A stretch of 64,000 bases of DNA from Citricoccus alkalitolerans (lineage in GTDB: Bacteria; Actinomycetota; Actinomycetes; Actinomycetales; Micrococcaceae), in assembly GCF_039528175.1 (NCBI RefSeq), contig NZ_BAAALH010000001.1, forward strand, positions 806,001-870,000, given 5' to 3'. The first letter of the stretch is position 1. Every line of letters begins with the position of its first letter. Both the position numbers and the translations under genes were made by a program. This document shows, piece after piece, positions 39,610 to 48,345 of this stretch. Below the pieces are notes generated by a model, which worked only from the letters and a program-made list of their open reading frames with translations, was not told the DNA's origin and ran no database searches.

Positions 39610-42600
39610 ATGTCCCGGACGCTCCACCCTGTCCTGAAGGCCGGCGCCGCCACCGCCCTGGCCCTCACACTCACCGCCACCACCGTCCTGCCGGCCACGG
39701 CCATGCCCGTGGTTCCGGACACCACTGCTGCTCCGGAGGTGACCACGGGCACCAGCGAGAGTGCCGTTGACCCTGCCGTCGAGTCAGGAGAGGTGGCTTC
39801 TGAGGTCAAGGGTGCCGAGGAGCAGTCCATTGCCCTCGGTGGCATTGACCCCGAGGCGCTCCCCGCGGTGACGGACACCCCTGAGTCGACACCGGCTCCT
39901 GATGTGACGGACGTCCCTGACTCACCCAGTCTTGACAGCACCGAGACGTCTGACAGCAACGAAGCGCCTGACAGCACCCAGGCGCCTGACAGCACGCCAG
40001 TTCCCTCGGTCACGGACACCCCTGATGTCGCCGAGCCGACGGCGTCCTCGGCACCCGAGGCCAGCGACGCCGCCATCGAGTCCGCGGCCACCGAGCCCGA
40101 CGTCGCGCTGATGTCCTCGACGCTCTCGGCCCGGTCGGCCCCCGCGTCCGGCACCGCACCGAAGTCCACGGGCAGCGTGTCGCAGCCCTCCGACGTCGTG
40201 ATCCGGGAACTGCGGGCCAAGGCCGAGAGCACCCCCGCTGCCACTGACACCGACGCCGCCGCTCCGGCCGCCCCCGAGGCGGAAGAACTGGTCGACTCCG
40301 TCTTCGACGTCGCCCTCTCGTCTACGCGCGACGTCGAGGTCGAGCGGATCGCAGCCCTGACCCAGCCGGTGGAGACCATGGACTTCATCGTCGCGGGCGT
40401 GACGTGGGACATCATGGAGGCGGACCCTGTCACCGACGTGTCCCTGCGCGTGCGAGAGGCCGGGGAGTGGACCGACTGGAACAGCATGGAGATCCACGAC
40501 GGCGATGAGGCGCCCCATGCGGACCGCGTGGGCACCGAGCCGTTGATCTCCAGCGGTGGCGACGCCATCCAAGTTCGCGTGACCACGGCGGACGGCGAGG
40601 TTCCCTCGGGACTGAAGCTCGAGCTCATCGATCCCGGCACGGCCGAGACCGACGGCAAGCTGGAAGCCGCTTCCTCCGCCTCAGGCGACCTGGCGGAGAT
40701 CGAGCAGCAGGCCGGCCTGGCCAGCCAGGAGTCCGCACCGTCCACCCAGGGTGCAGCGGCCGTACCAGCCGCTTCCCTCGGTACGGGCAGCGACGCGGCC
40801 TTCACGCCCGCCGTCCACCAACAGCAGGGACTGATCACCGGGACCGCCCAGGCCACCGCCACGGCCAACGCCTCGGCCGATGCGATCAAGCCGAAGATCA
40901 TCACCCGCGCACAGTGGGGCGCCAACGAGTCCTGGGTCAACGACTGGGGAACCCCGTCGGCGGACCTCCAGGCCATGTACGTGCACCACACGGCCGGTTC
41001 GAACAACTACACCGAGTCCGGTGCCTACGCCCAGATCCGGGGCATCTACAGTTATCACGCCCGCAGCCTGGCGTGGGGGGACATCGGCTACCAGTTCCTG
41101 GTGGACAAGTACGGCAACATCTTCCAGGGCCGCCGTGGATCGATCGAGAAGCCCGTCCAGGGAGCTCAGGCCGGTGGGTTCAACTCGGACACCATCGGCA
41201 TCTCCGCCATGGGCAACTATGACATCGCCTCGGCCCCGGCACCCATGGTGCGGGCCATCGAGAAGGTGCTCGCCTGGCAGGCCTACCGGTATGACGTGGA
41301 CCCGTCGGCCACAACCACGTTGACTCAGCGGGGAAAGAGCACCGCCCGGTGGAGTGACGGCACCAGGGTCACTGTTCCCACCATCCTGGGGCACACGGTC
41401 ACCAATACCACCGCTTGCCCAGGCCGGTACCTGAACGCCCAACTGCCGACCATCCGCAAGAACGTGGACCGCCTGGTGGCTGCCGCCGGGGCCAATCAGA
41501 AGCCCGGCACTCCGTCCTTGCCGTCCAACCACTACCGGTTGGGCAGCCCGGGGACGCAGGCCACCGCGTACTGGAACGCGGTCTCCGGGGCGGATCAGTA
41601 CCAGATCATGTATCGCGCTGTTTCGCAGGGTGGCGGGGCGATCTCCAACCAGGCGTGGACCGCCGGCAAGACCGTGACGGGCACGAGCACGCTGCTGTCC
41701 AACGCCCCCGGTGAGACGGCCCAGTATGCCGTCCGTGCCCTTCGCGGCGGAGTCGCCGGTGCCCAGCGATACCTCGGACAGCACACCGCTCCGCTGAGCT
41801 GGTCCGATGCTGATATCTTCTACGGCAACGGCACGACTCGGGTCTCCGCAGGCGTCCAGGCCGACGCCACGGGGGAGGCCATCAGGATCGAGAACGCCGG
41901 CCAGGCCGACCGGGTGGTCGTCACAGCCCAGGTGGCTTCAGGGACGGCCAACATCCGCGTGGAGCGCGGAGGCAAGAGGGCGGGCCGGCTACAGATCAAG
42001 GCGGGCGGCTCGACCGTCTGCGCCATCAATGTGGGCCAGGGCTCCAACATCCGCCTCGAGTTGGAGAACAATGCCACGGTGACGTACACGTCGGTGGCGC
42101 TCACCCGGTCGGGACAGACGCGGGATCTGGCCACGACGGCCAGCCGCTGCGACGCCACCTTCTCCGACGTCACCAGTGATGACGCGGCCTTCGAAGCGGT
42201 GGACTGGATGAAATGGAGCGGAGTCTCGACCGGTTATGCCGGGGACAACACGTATCGGGCGGGCCGCAGCATCAACCGTGGGGAGTCGGTCGCCTTCCTG
42301 TACCGATACCTGGATCCGAATCACACCCCCGCTTCCCAGCAGCCGTTCAAGGACGTGGCCAAGGGCAGCAGCTTCTACGGTGCCATCAGCTGGGCCAAGG
42401 ACTCGAAGGTCGCGCTCGGTCACGCCAGCGGTGAATTCGGTGTCTATGACAATGTCACCCGCGGCGAGTTCGCCTCCTTCCTCTATCGGGCGGCCAAGCC
42501 GAAATGGTCTGCGCCGAACGTCAAGTCGTTCAAGGATGTACCGGTGGGCAGTACGCACCACGCCGCGATCGCCTGGATGAAGGACATCGGACTGACCACC

Positions 42601-42690
42601 GGATATGCGGATGGCAACTTCCGTCAGCACCAGTCCATCACCCGCGGTGAGGTCGCCCGGATCCTCCACCGGTTCGACCAGGGCCGGTAA
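39610..42690 (+). CDS. Secreted PGRP-type N-acetylmuramoyl-L-alanine amidase with SLH repeats
   Basis: A 1026-aa exported protein. A signal peptide (MSRTLHPVLKAGAATALA, cleavage near TAMP) precedes a 370-residue Ser/Thr/Asp/Pro/Ala-rich region, with the motif PDSTxxP repeated near residues 115-135. A PGRP amidase domain at about 427-623 has ITRAQWGA, zinc His in YVHHTAGS, GYQFLVDKYGNIFQGR and GHTVTNTTACPG. Fibronectin-like or jelly-roll segments may fill 630-840. Three SLH-like repeats (845-1026) show FKDV and ITRGE motifs. It should cleave the amide between muramic acid and L-Ala. The start is ATG 39610 with GAGGGA upstream. How SLH repeats anchor in this group is not known to me. Confidence 0.85.
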   Translation: MSRTLHPVLKAGAATALALTLTATTVLPATAMPVVPDTTAAPEVTTGTSESAVDPAVESGEVASEVKGAEEQSIALGGIDPEALPAVTDTPESTPAPDVTDVPDSPSLDSTETSDSNEAPDSTQAPDSTPVPSVTDTPDVAEPTASSAPEASDAAIESAATEPDVALMSSTLSARSAPASGTAPKSTGSVSQPSDVVIRELRAKAESTPAATDTDAAAPAAPEAEELVDSVFDVALSSTRDVEVERIAALTQPVETMDFIVAGVTWDIMEADPVTDVSLRVREAGEWTDWNSMEIHDGDEAPHADRVGTEPLISSGGDAIQVRVTTADGEVPSGLKLELIDPGTAETDGKLEAASSASGDLAEIEQQAGLASQESAPSTQGAAAVPAASLGTGSDAAFTPAVHQQQGLITGTAQATATANASADAIKPKIITRAQWGANESWVNDWGTPSADLQAMYVHHTAGSNNYTESGAYAQIRGIYSYHARSLAWGDIGYQFLVDKYGNIFQGRRGSIEKPVQGAQAGGFNSDTIGISAMGNYDIASAPAPMVRAIEKVLAWQAYRYDVDPSATTTLTQRGKSTARWSDGTRVTVPTILGHTVTNTTACPGRYLNAQLPTIRKNVDRLVAAAGANQKPGTPSLPSNHYRLGSPGTQATAYWNAVSGADQYQIMYRAVSQGGGAISNQAWTAGKTVTGTSTLLSNAPGETAQYAVRALRGGVAGAQRYLGQHTAPLSWSDADIFYGNGTTRVSAGVQADATGEAIRIENAGQADRVVVTAQVASGTANIRVERGGKRAGRLQIKAGGSTVCAINVGQGSNIRLELENNATVTYTSVALTRSGQTRDLATTASRCDATFSDVTSDDAAFEAVDWMKWSGVSTGYAGDNTYRAGRSINRGESVAFLYRYLDPNHTPASQQPFKDVAKGSSFYGAISWAKDSKVALGHASGEFGVYDNVTRGEFASFLYRAAKPKWSAPNVKSFKDVPVGSTHHAAIAWMKDIGLTTGYADGNFRQHQSITRGEVARILHRFDQGR

Positions 42691-42730
42691 CAGGCGCCCG
42701 GATCGGGGCACCCGGCGCCGTTCTGGCAGG

Positions 42731-43606
42731 ATGGAGGACATGACTTCCACCACCATGGCCGGCGGTTCCGGCATCGAGGGGCACGACGTCGGCGCCAACT
42801 TCCAGCGGACCTCGCCTCCCAGCGTGGTGGACGGGGCGCGCACCTCGGAGTTCGACTCGCTGGTCCATGCCCAGGGGACGTGGCGAGACGACGAGCTGCA
42901 TATGGCCCCCGTCTCCGGACTGATGACGGCAGAGATCCTGGCCCATGATCCGCGTCCCGAGCTGCGGTTGGCCCGGTTGTCCTTCGAGATCCTCGGAACA
43001 TTGCATTACGGGCCCCTGACGGTCACCACCCGTACCGTGCGCCCCGGGCGGACCATCGAACTGGTGGAGTCGACCCTGGTGGCCCAGGGCCGCGCCGTTC
43101 TGGTGGCCCGGGCCTGGCGCCTCGTCACCTCAGACACGGCCGGCGTGGCTGTCACGAACGACTCCGCCCTCACCCCCGTGCACCAGAGCCGGCCGTTCCC
43201 GGCGATGGAGCAGCGGTGGCCCGGCGGCTACATCAAGTCGCTGGAGATGCGGGTGGCCCCGGACCATGCCCCGGGGCACGGGCGCTGTTGGTCCACCACT
43301 GCGGTGGACATGATTGCGGGCGAACCGACCAGTGACCTCGTCCGACTGATGGGGATGGCGGACACCTCCAACGGGGTCGCCCCCGTGCTGGACGCCGGAC
43401 CTGGCGGCTACGGCTTCCCGAACGTCGACCTGCAGATCCACCTCTACCGTGACCCTGTGGGTCCATGGCTGGGCTACGCGACCACCTCGAACATGGGCTC
43501 GGACGGGATCGGGCTGACTTCCTCCGTACTCCATGACGAACGGGGCCCGTTCGGCCGATCCGAGCAGATCCAGACGGTGCGGAAGGTCCCCTCCCGCGAT
43601 GCTTGA
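42731..43606 (+). CDS. Acyl-CoA thioesterase-like protein (TesB/4HBT family)
   Basis: A 291-aa protein with two hotdog-type halves. The second half contains PNVDLQIHLYRDPVGPWLGYATTSNMGSDGIGLTSSVLHDERG, the usual TesB-like C-terminal active-site region (Asp, Ser/Thr, Gln), and the first half ends in the FEILGTLHYGPLTVTT pattern. It probably hydrolyses or binds acyl-CoA. ATG 42731 is used; ATG 42740 lies only 2 bp after GGAGG, so start choice is open. It overlaps the next gene by 8 bp, suggesting co-expression with the lipoyl ligase-like protein. Confidence 0.75.
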   Translation: MEDMTSTTMAGGSGIEGHDVGANFQRTSPPSVVDGARTSEFDSLVHAQGTWRDDELHMAPVSGLMTAEILAHDPRPELRLARLSFEILGTLHYGPLTVTTRTVRPGRTIELVESTLVAQGRAVLVARAWRLVTSDTAGVAVTNDSALTPVHQSRPFPAMEQRWPGGYIKSLEMRVAPDHAPGHGRCWSTTAVDMIAGEPTSDLVRLMGMADTSNGVAPVLDAGPGGYGFPNVDLQIHLYRDPVGPWLGYATTSNMGSDGIGLTSSVLHDERGPFGRSEQIQTVRKVPSRDA

Positions 43607-44390
43607 GATGGTCCAGCCGTCGGCTCGGCACGCAGCCCCGCCGGTCGTGCTGCAGTGGACCCGGCAAGGGCCATCTCTGGGCCCGTCAGAGGACCTCGAT
43701 TACGGGATCACCCTGCTCCGTGCCGCCCAGAGCGGAGTGGCCAGTTCACCGATGGTCCGCGTCTACCGCCCCGCCCCCACTGTGGCCTTCGGCCAGAGGG
43801 ACACCCGGCTGCCCGGCTTCACTCGAGCCCAGCAGGCATGCCGCGCCCACGGTTTCGCCCCCGTGGTCCGGCGTGCGGGCGGTCGTGCCGCGGCCTATCA
43901 CGCCGGCAGCGTGGTGGTGGATCACATCCAGCGTGACCAGGACGCCATGCAGGGATTCCAGGACCGTTTCGCCGGATTCGGTGAGATGTTCGCACAGGTA
44001 TTCCGGAGCGCTGGGGTACCGGCCGCCGTCGGGGAGATTCCAGGCGAGTACTGCCCGGGGGAGTACTCGGTACACACGCCGCTGCCGTCCGGGCCGGACG
44101 GTGCCGAGCGTGGTCCGGTGAAATTGGCGGGTACGGCGCAGCGGGTCGTCAAGGGCGCGTGGTTGTTCTCGTCATCGATCGTGGTCGAGGATCCCGCGCC
44201 GATCCGGGCCGTGCTCGTGGATGTCTACGAGGCACTCGGCCTGGACTGGGATCCGGCGACCGCGGGAGCGGCCACGGACGCCGTCCCGGGGCTGGATGTG
44301 GAGACGTTCGCGGCCGGGCTGCGCGCGGCCTACCAGCCCGTCGAAGACCGGCCCTGGGCTGATCTGCTTGAGGCGGTTCCGCCCCGCTAG
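43599..44390 (+). CDS. Lipoate-protein ligase-like protein (LplA/LipB fold)
   Basis: A 263-aa protein with a biotin/lipoyl ligase catalytic domain: MVRVYRPAPTVAFGQRDT, the conserved VVRRAGGRAAAYHAGSVVVD and the lysine-containing KLAGTAQRVVKGAWLFSSSIVV. The family transfers lipoate or a related acyl group to a protein Lys. The catalytic Lys of the ligase class is present. An acceptor or lipoyl synthase is not in the window, so the role is inferred. It starts at ATG 43599, overlapping the thioesterase-like gene by 8 bp. Its TAG stop lies within the target duplication of the IS481 copy, which begins 1 bp after the stop; the coding sequence is intact. Confidence 0.8.
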   Translation: MLEMVQPSARHAAPPVVLQWTRQGPSLGPSEDLDYGITLLRAAQSGVASSPMVRVYRPAPTVAFGQRDTRLPGFTRAQQACRAHGFAPVVRRAGGRAAAYHAGSVVVDHIQRDQDAMQGFQDRFAGFGEMFAQVFRSAGVPAAVGEIPGEYCPGEYSVHTPLPSGPDGAERGPVKLAGTAQRVVKGAWLFSSSIVVEDPAPIRAVLVDVYEALGLDWDPATAGAATDAVPGLDVETFAAGLRAAYQPVEDRPWADLLEAVPPR

Positions 44391-44391
44391 G
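44386..44391. repeat. Left target-site duplication of the IS481 copy
   Basis: GCTAGG flanks the element on the left and matches 45504-45509 exactly. It contains the TAG stop of the lipoate-ligase-like gene. Confidence 0.85.
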
Positions 44392-45503
44392 TGTGATGTC
44401 CAGGGACGTTGTTTCGGTGATGGGGCGTTGAAGAGCTGACGAGGGAAGGCCTCCTGGTGCTGGAGTGGAGCTGTCTAGGAACCGTTCCACGAGCCCAGGA
44501 GGCCTTCGTGTCCCACGCTAACGCTGCACTGACCCCTCGCGCCCGTCTTCGCTTGGCCAGGTTGATCGTCCAGGACGGCTGGTCCGTCACTGCGGCGGCG
44601 AAGATGTTCATGGTCTCGTCCGTCACGGCACGGAAATGGGCGGCCCGGTACCGGGCCGAAGGTTCGGCAGGAATGACGGACCGGTCCAGCCGGCCTCGCC
44701 GGATGCCGTCGAAGACACCTCCGGGCCTGGTGAAGCGGATCGTGAAGGCGAGGTGGCGGCGGCGGCTCGGGCCGGTGCAGATCGGCGGTGAGCTGGGCAT
44801 TGCCGCATCGACGGTGCACGCAGTGCTCGTACGGTGCAGGATCAACCGGCTCTCCCGCATCGACCGCGTCACCGGGGAACCGATCCGCCGCTACGAGCAC
44901 GAGCATCCCGGATCGATGATCCACGTCGACGTGACCAAGTTCGGCAACATCCCCGACGGTGGCGGCTGGCGCTATGTCGGGAAGCAGCAAGGCGACCGCA
45001 ACCGCGCCGCGACGCCGGGCACACCGCGCTCCGCGGGACGGGCGCCGCTGCTGGGCACGGCCTTCGTGCACACCGTCATCGATGACTGCTCCCGCGTGGC
45101 CTATGCGGAAATCCATGCCGACGAAAAGGCCGTCACTGCGATCGGCGTCCTTGAACGCGCCGTCGCCTGGTTCGACGACCAGGGGGTGGTTGTCCAGCGG
45201 GTCTTGTCCGACAACGGCTCCGCCTACAAGTCCCACGCGTGTCCCACGCGTGGGCCAATGCCTGCAGGACGCTCGGGATCACCGCGAAGAAGACCCGCCC
45301 CTACCGGCCGCAAACCAACGGGAAAATCGAGCGGTTCCACCGCACCCTCGCCGACGGCTGGGCATACGCCCGCTTCTACCCATCAGAAACCGAACGCCGA
45401 CAAGCGTTGCCCGGCTGGATCCACTTCTACAATCACCACAGGCACCACTCCGCAATCGGAGCCCCACCCACCAGCAGACTCAACAACCTGCCTGGACATC
45501 ACA
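44392..45503 (+). mobile_element. IS481-family insertion sequence (1112 bp)
   Basis: The ends are inverted repeats TGTGATGTCCAGG (44392-44404) and CCTGGACATCACA (45491-45503). With the adjacent GTTGTT these give about 22 bp of imperfect terminal repeat. A 6-bp direct duplication GCTAGG flanks both sides. One transposase gene of the IS481 DDE type fills the element. Exact duplications and near-perfect ends point to a fairly recent insertion, yet the transposase is now frameshifted, so this copy is not autonomous unless the shift is a sequencing or assembly artefact. Confidence 0.92.
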
Positions 45504-45508
45504 GCTAG
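44508..45508 (+). pseudogene. Frameshifted IS481-family transposase
   Basis: GTG 44508, after CAGGAGG, begins a DDE transposase. An N-terminal helix-turn-helix (WSVTAAAKMFMVSSVTARKW) and rve domain follow, with catalytic Asp in HVDVTK and Asp in LSDNGSAYKS. The third residue, Glu in PQTNGKIERFHRTL, lies in another frame. The break is an 11-bp tandem duplication: TCCCACGCGTG occurs at 45231-45241 and again at 45242-45252. Removing one copy restores SAYKSHAWANACRTLG. The reading then runs to a TAG at 45506-45508, inside the right flanking duplication. Catalysis should be lost. Confidence 0.92.
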
Positions 45509-45509
45509 G
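45504..45509. repeat. Right target-site duplication of the IS481 copy
   Basis: GCTAGG repeats the left flank 44386-44391. Its TAG also closes the transposase frame that leads out of the element. Confidence 0.85.
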
Positions 45510-45595
45510 TCATCCGCTTGGTCGTCCGGTGATCCGCCTGGTTCGCCTCGTAGGCCGGCGCTGTGGCGGTCTGCGGGTGCGTTGGCGCCGCGCCG

Positions 45596-46294
45596 TCAGC
45601 GCGCTGCGAGACGCCGATGCAGCTCGCGCTTCGGCACCGGGGTGAAGCCGGCATCCAGATAGTGGTCGCGGATCTCCCGTTCCCTGCGGAGGAGGGACCA
45701 GCCCCGCTGGATGAGGAAGGGGACCGGCTTCCGGCGTTCCGCGAGGTCGCGCGCCAACCGGCGGGCCGCCGTCGTGAGCCGTTGCTGGTCGATGTACCAG
45801 GCCTGGAAGTCGACACCGAGCCGGGTGAGGATGCGGGGGAGCTCTGCAGCGAAGATGCCCTCTGCGACGATCGGTCCTCCGGCCAACTCGAGGTCCACGT
45901 AGCCGGTGATGGAGGACGTGGTGATGGAGTAGTCGGGCACGCGGGTGCGGCCGGTCTCCCGAAGTTCGATGATCGCGTCCACGGCGGCGCGTGCATTCCA
46001 CGTCAGCGGGTGGTCCCAATCGATCTCACCGTAGGCGGTGCGGGGGAACGAGTACTCCGGGTCACCCTTCTGATCCTCGGAGATCTCCCGGTAGAAGGAG
46101 TCCAACAGCAGGTGCGGACGGCCGTAGGTGCGGGCCAGATAGGACTTTCCCGAACCGGAGGCCCCGCCCAAGAGGACGAGGCCCCCGGAAGGGTGCTCGG
46201 ATGATGCGGCACTCACAGAGTCGGTGTTCCCGTCGGAGACTGAAGGCGCCTGATGGGAAACCGGCCCGGCGGTCAGTGACCGCGGTCGATCCAC
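45596..46294 (-). CDS. Uridine kinase-like P-loop protein
   Basis: A 232-aa P-loop NTPase with Walker A GGASGSGKS and the following uridine-kinase-like DSFYREISEDQKGDPEY and DWDHPLTWN, close to uridine/phosphoribulokinase-type proteins. The GIFAAELP segment corresponds to the lid region. It probably phosphorylates a nucleoside or similar small molecule using ATP or GTP. The first 40 residues are a polar, Ser-rich extension. GTG 46294 is the longest start, overlapping the MBL-hydrolase gene by 22 bp; a later start near residue 27 is possible. It is third in the minus-strand run after the mycothiol dehydrogenase and MBL genes. Confidence 0.78.
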   Translation of the reverse strand: MDRPRSLTAGPVSHQAPSVSDGNTDSVSAASSEHPSGGLVLLGGASGSGKSYLARTYGRPHLLLDSFYREISEDQKGDPEYSFPRTAYGEIDWDHPLTWNARAAVDAIIELRETGRTRVPDYSITTSSITGYVDLELAGGPIVAEGIFAAELPRILTRLGVDFQAWYIDQQRLTTAARRLARDLAERRKPVPFLIQRGWSLLRREREIRDHYLDAGFTPVPKRELHRRLAAR

Positions 46295-46920
46295 TCCTGC
46301 AGGTGCGGGGCTTCGGCGCCGATCGTGGTGGAGTCCCCGTGGCCGGTATAGACCGTGGTCTCATCCGGCAGCGTCAACAGCCGGTTCTCGATCGACTCCA
46401 CGATGGTACCGAAGTCCGAATAAGACCGCCCCGTGGCACCCGGTCCGCCCTGGAAGAGGGTGTCGCCGGAGAAGACGACGCCCTGGGTGCCGGACTCGCT
46501 GACCAGTTCCGGTGAGTGGAAGCAGACCGAGCCGGGGGAGTGCCCCGGGGTGTGCAGTGCGGTGAGCTGGATGCCCGCCACGGTGAACGCCTCGCCGTCG
46601 GCGATGGTGCCGTCAGGGGCCTGATCCGGGTAGACGGTGTCCCACAGCATCCGGTCGGCCTCGTGCAGCAGCACGGGGGCGTCCACGAGGGAGCGGAACA
46701 CCTGGACGGCGCGGATGTGGTCGTCGTGTCCATGGGTCAGCAGGATGGCCAGGACCTGGCGTCCGTTGACGGCCTTCTGCACCTCCAGGGCGTCGTGGGC
46801 GGGATCGATGACCACGCAGGTCTCGTCGTCGCCGACAATCCACACGTTGTTGTCCACCTCCCAGGTGCCCCCGTCCAGGGAGAAGGTGCCGGAGGTGACG
46901 ATCTTGTTGATGCGAGCCAT
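46273..46920 (-). CDS. Metallo-beta-lactamase-fold hydrolase
   Basis: A 215-aa MBL-fold protein with the metal motif LLTHGHDDHIRAV (HxHxDH), a distal His in TPGHSPGSV, Asp in SGDTLF and final His in VYTGHGD, the glyoxalase-II-like pattern. It follows the S-(hydroxymethyl)mycothiol dehydrogenase gene, sharing one base (TGATG at 46918-46922). In actinobacteria this pairing suggests it hydrolyses S-formylmycothiol to formate and mycothiol; this is an inference from context. It starts at ATG 46920. Confidence 0.88.
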   Translation of the reverse strand: MARINKIVTSGTFSLDGGTWEVDNNVWIVGDDETCVVIDPAHDALEVQKAVNGRQVLAILLTHGHDDHIRAVQVFRSLVDAPVLLHEADRMLWDTVYPDQAPDGTIADGEAFTVAGIQLTALHTPGHSPGSVCFHSPELVSESGTQGVVFSGDTLFQGGPGATGRSYSDFGTIVESIENRLLTLPDETTVYTGHGDSTTIGAEAPHLQEWIDRGH

Positions 46921-48011
46921 CAGAGCACCACCACCGAGCGGAGGACGTCACCGGAGTGCATCTTGGCGAAGGCGGCCTCGACGTCGCCGAGACCGATGGT
47001 CTCGGTGACGAAGGCATCCAGGTCGAGGCGGCCCAGGTTGTACTGGTCGACCAGCATCTGGAAGTCGCGGGACGGCAGGCAGTCCCCGTACCAGGAGGAC
47101 TTCAGGGATCCGCCGCGGCCGAAGACGTCCAGCAGGGGCAGTTCCAGCTGCATCTCCGGCGTCGGGACGCCGACGAGGACGACGCGTCCGGCGAGGTCGC
47201 GGGCGTAGAAGGCTTGCTTGTAGGTCTCGGGGCGGCCGACGGCGTCGATGACGAGATCGGCGCCGAAGCCTCCGGTGAGGGCCTGGATGGCCTCCACGGC
47301 ATCCTGCTCCTTGGAGTTGACCGTGTGGGTGGCTCCGAGCTCGACGGCCTTGTCCAGCTTCCGTTGGTCCAGGTCCACGGCGATGATGGTGGTGGCCCCG
47401 GCCAGTTTGGCGCCGGCGATGGCGGCCGTGCCGACACCGCCGCAGCCGATGACGGCAACGGACTCGCCACGCTTGACCTCACCGGTGTTGATGGCGGCAC
47501 CGATGCCGGCCATGATGCCGCAGCCGAGTAGCCCGGCGGCGGCGTTCTGCTCGTCGGAGACACCCTCGACCTTGGTGCACTGGCCGGCGGCGACCAGGGT
47601 CTTCTCGGCGAAGGCGCCGATGCCCAGGGCCGGGTCCAGTTCGGTGCCGTCCTCAAGGGTCATCTTCTGGGTGGCGTTGTGGGTGTTGAAGCAGTACTGG
47701 AGCTGCCCCTTTTTGCAGGCGCGGCACTCGCCGCAGACAGCCCGCCAGTTGAGGATGACCTTGTCACCGACGGTCACGTCCGTGACGCCCTCACCGATCT
47801 GGGACACGATGCCGGTTGCCTCGTGGCCGAGCAGATAGGGGTAGTTGTCACCGATGCCGCCCTGGACATAGTGCAGGTCGGTGTGACACACACCGCAGGT
47901 GAGGATGTCGACGACGGCTTCACCCGGACCCGGATCCGGAATGACGATGGTCTCGATGCTGACGGGGGCGTCCTTCGCCGTGGCGACGACCGCCTGGACC
48001 TTCTGGGGCAC
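46920..48011 (-). CDS. mscR: S-(hydroxymethyl)mycothiol dehydrogenase
   Basis: A 363-aa class III-type zinc alcohol dehydrogenase. The catalytic zinc is at CGVCHTDLHYVQ and GHEATG, the structural zinc cysteines are CGECRACKKGQLQYC, and the NAD motif is VIGCGGVGTAAIAGAKLAG. It oxidises the formaldehyde-mycothiol adduct to S-formylmycothiol, protecting against formaldehyde and nitrosative stress. GTG 48011 has GGAAGGAGC upstream. It is followed by the MBL hydrolase and the kinase-like gene. A 17-bp palindrome lies upstream at 48124-48140. The closest family match by motif is mycothiol-dependent rather than glutathione-dependent, in keeping with an actinobacterium. Confidence 0.92.
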   Translation of the reverse strand: MPQKVQAVVATAKDAPVSIETIVIPDPGPGEAVVDILTCGVCHTDLHYVQGGIGDNYPYLLGHEATGIVSQIGEGVTDVTVGDKVILNWRAVCGECRACKKGQLQYCFNTHNATQKMTLEDGTELDPALGIGAFAEKTLVAAGQCTKVEGVSDEQNAAAGLLGCGIMAGIGAAINTGEVKRGESVAVIGCGGVGTAAIAGAKLAGATTIIAVDLDQRKLDKAVELGATHTVNSKEQDAVEAIQALTGGFGADLVIDAVGRPETYKQAFYARDLAGRVVLVGVPTPEMQLELPLLDVFGRGGSLKSSWYGDCLPSRDFQMLVDQYNLGRLDLDAFVTETIGLGDVEAAFAKMHSGDVLRSVVVL

Positions 48012-48345
48012 GGTGCTGCTCCTTCCGGGGCCCGCGGTGGGGCAGGGCTCCGACTCGTGAATGGTTTCGAACCCATCCCATCACATCTGACGCGGTGTGG
48101 GTGGCACGTTCCCTGTGAGACGTATCCGAAGCCTTCGGATTTGTGTTGTGGATATCTGTGACGTGGTTCATGGGGGTCTGTTTAGACTGTGGGGCAGTGC
48201 TGGATGGGCGGGATCTGTCTGGGCTGCAGAGTTGGTGAATGTTGGCAAGCCGTGGGGACGGCGTACTGCCTCATCTGGGGATCATGCGCGATGTGGTTTT
48301 CGGGTTCGTGGTCGGTGGCCCTGTGGCCTTGAGGGAGGGGTCTGC
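48012..48345. other. 334-bp intergenic region with palindrome
   Basis: It separates the leftward mycothiol dehydrogenase gene from the rightward DUF6318 lipoprotein gene. No gene is seen. ATCCGAA-gcc-TTCGGAT (48124-48140) is a perfect 7+3+7 inverted repeat 113 bp upstream of the dehydrogenase start. The right half is T/G-rich and should contain the lipoprotein promoter, which I cannot place. Confidence 0.6.

Noticed and set aside
45509..45662. Continuation of the transposase frame past the element
   Set aside because: It is the out-of-frame product of the 11-bp duplication and reads into flanking DNA.
48060..48100. tRNA-like T-loop ggtttcgaaccc
   Set aside because: The loop has an extra base and no acceptor stem, D-arm or anticodon arm can be drawn around it.
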